DNA from: Acetatifactor sp.
Lineage (GTDB): Bacteria; Bacillota; Clostridia; Lachnospirales; Lachnospiraceae
Direction of reading: 5' to 3'
DNA: 15,391 nt
NCBI GenBank assembly: GCA_024699575.1
Contig: JAILPF010000421.1
Location: 1-15,391 of the forward strand
How positions within the stretch are numbered: position 1 is the first letter of the stretch; the number at the start of each line of letters is the position of its first letter. The position numbers and the translations under genes were made by a program. A model generated the notes under the pieces. It saw only the letters and a list, made by a program, of their open reading frames with translations. It had not been told where the DNA came from and ran no database searches. Below, one piece after another: positions 15,133-15,391 of this stretch.

Positions 15133-15391
15133 TTATTGCACGGAGTTTCTGCGGTACTGAGTAGGTGTCACCGAATATTTTTCTTTGAATTTCTTGATAA
15201 AATAGTTTGTGCTTGAAAAACCTACCTGCTTAATCAGTTCTTCCAGAGAAATATTAGTCTCTAACAGCAGCCTGGATGCCTTATTCAACTTGCAATCATT
15301 TGTATACTGCGTAATTGTAACTCCTGTTTCCTCTTTAAAGATGCGACTGATATATTTGGGACTCAGGTACACTTTTTCCGCAATATAATCC
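15133..15391 (-). CDS. AraC-family transcriptional regulator, C-terminal DNA-binding part (5' end outside window)
   Basis: The frame stays open from the stop at 15133-15135 to the right edge (85 whole codons), so this is the C-terminal part of a larger protein; a GTG at 15372 is internal, not a start. It holds most of the double helix-turn-helix. The first half has YLSPKYISRIFKEETGVTITQY. The second has ISLEELIKQVGFSSTNYFIKKF, then KEKYSVTPTQYRR, the hallmark AraC/XylS C-terminal signature. The missing N-terminus could be a receiver (YesN-type response regulator), a sugar-binding domain or a membrane sensor. In this family the regulator commonly controls the adjacent LplABC-type importer, so the box cluster just downstream is its likely target. 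Confidence 0.92.
   Translation of the reverse strand, partial: DYIAEKVYLSPKYISRIFKEETGVTITQYTNDCKLNKASRLLLETNISLEELIKQVGFSSTNYFIKKFKEKYSVTPTQYRRNSVQ

Overview
The window reads as part of a carbohydrate-use and environment-sensing locus of a Gram-positive, probably motile anaerobe of the class Clostridia, most likely Lachnospiraceae. The grounds are: moderate-to-low GC by eye; strong AGGAGG ribosome sites; lipoprotein signal peptides on both solute-binding proteins; an LplB/LplC/YtcQ-type sugar importer with no ATPase gene of its own; and the chemoreceptor and HD-GYP protein types. This placement is inference, since there is no rRNA or marker gene. Every supported gene lies on the minus strand, so the transcription order runs from high to low coordinates. 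Each gene start below is set by its Shine-Dalgarno site and is often internal to the longest open frame.

Region 1 (15391 to 7307) is the import and catabolic block. It begins with the C-terminal DNA-binding part of an AraC-family regulator cut by the right edge. A regulatory gap follows, holding four copies of an ACAGTG/CACTGT box, two of them within a tandem 19-bp direct repeat. Next come a solute-binding lipoprotein, an intercistronic hairpin, two CUT1 permeases, a phosphoglucomutase/phosphomannomutase and a GH94-family phosphorylase. Together they would import an oligosaccharide, split it with phosphate to a sugar-1-phosphate, and convert that to the 6-phosphate for glycolysis.

Region 2 (7286 to 4130) is a sensing block. 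A consensus sigma-A promoter (TTGACA, 17 nt, TATAAT) with a 16-bp palindrome at its start point drives a dCache chemoreceptor. Four bases later comes a sugar-type (RbsB-like) binding lipoprotein with no transporter beside it, followed by an intrinsic terminator.

Region 3 (4132 to 1) starts with its own promoter, whose -35 overlaps the terminator's U-tract. It encodes a four-pass membrane HD-GYP protein with a propeller-like extracellular domain and a second extracellular sensor domain. Then comes a membrane-anchored glycosidase-like protein cut by the left edge.

Taken together, the window suggests a sense, swim, import and phosphorolyse module for one glycan, with a c-di-GMP-type output. The functional link between the three blocks is inferred from adjacency, shared strand and matching themes, and is not shown directly.
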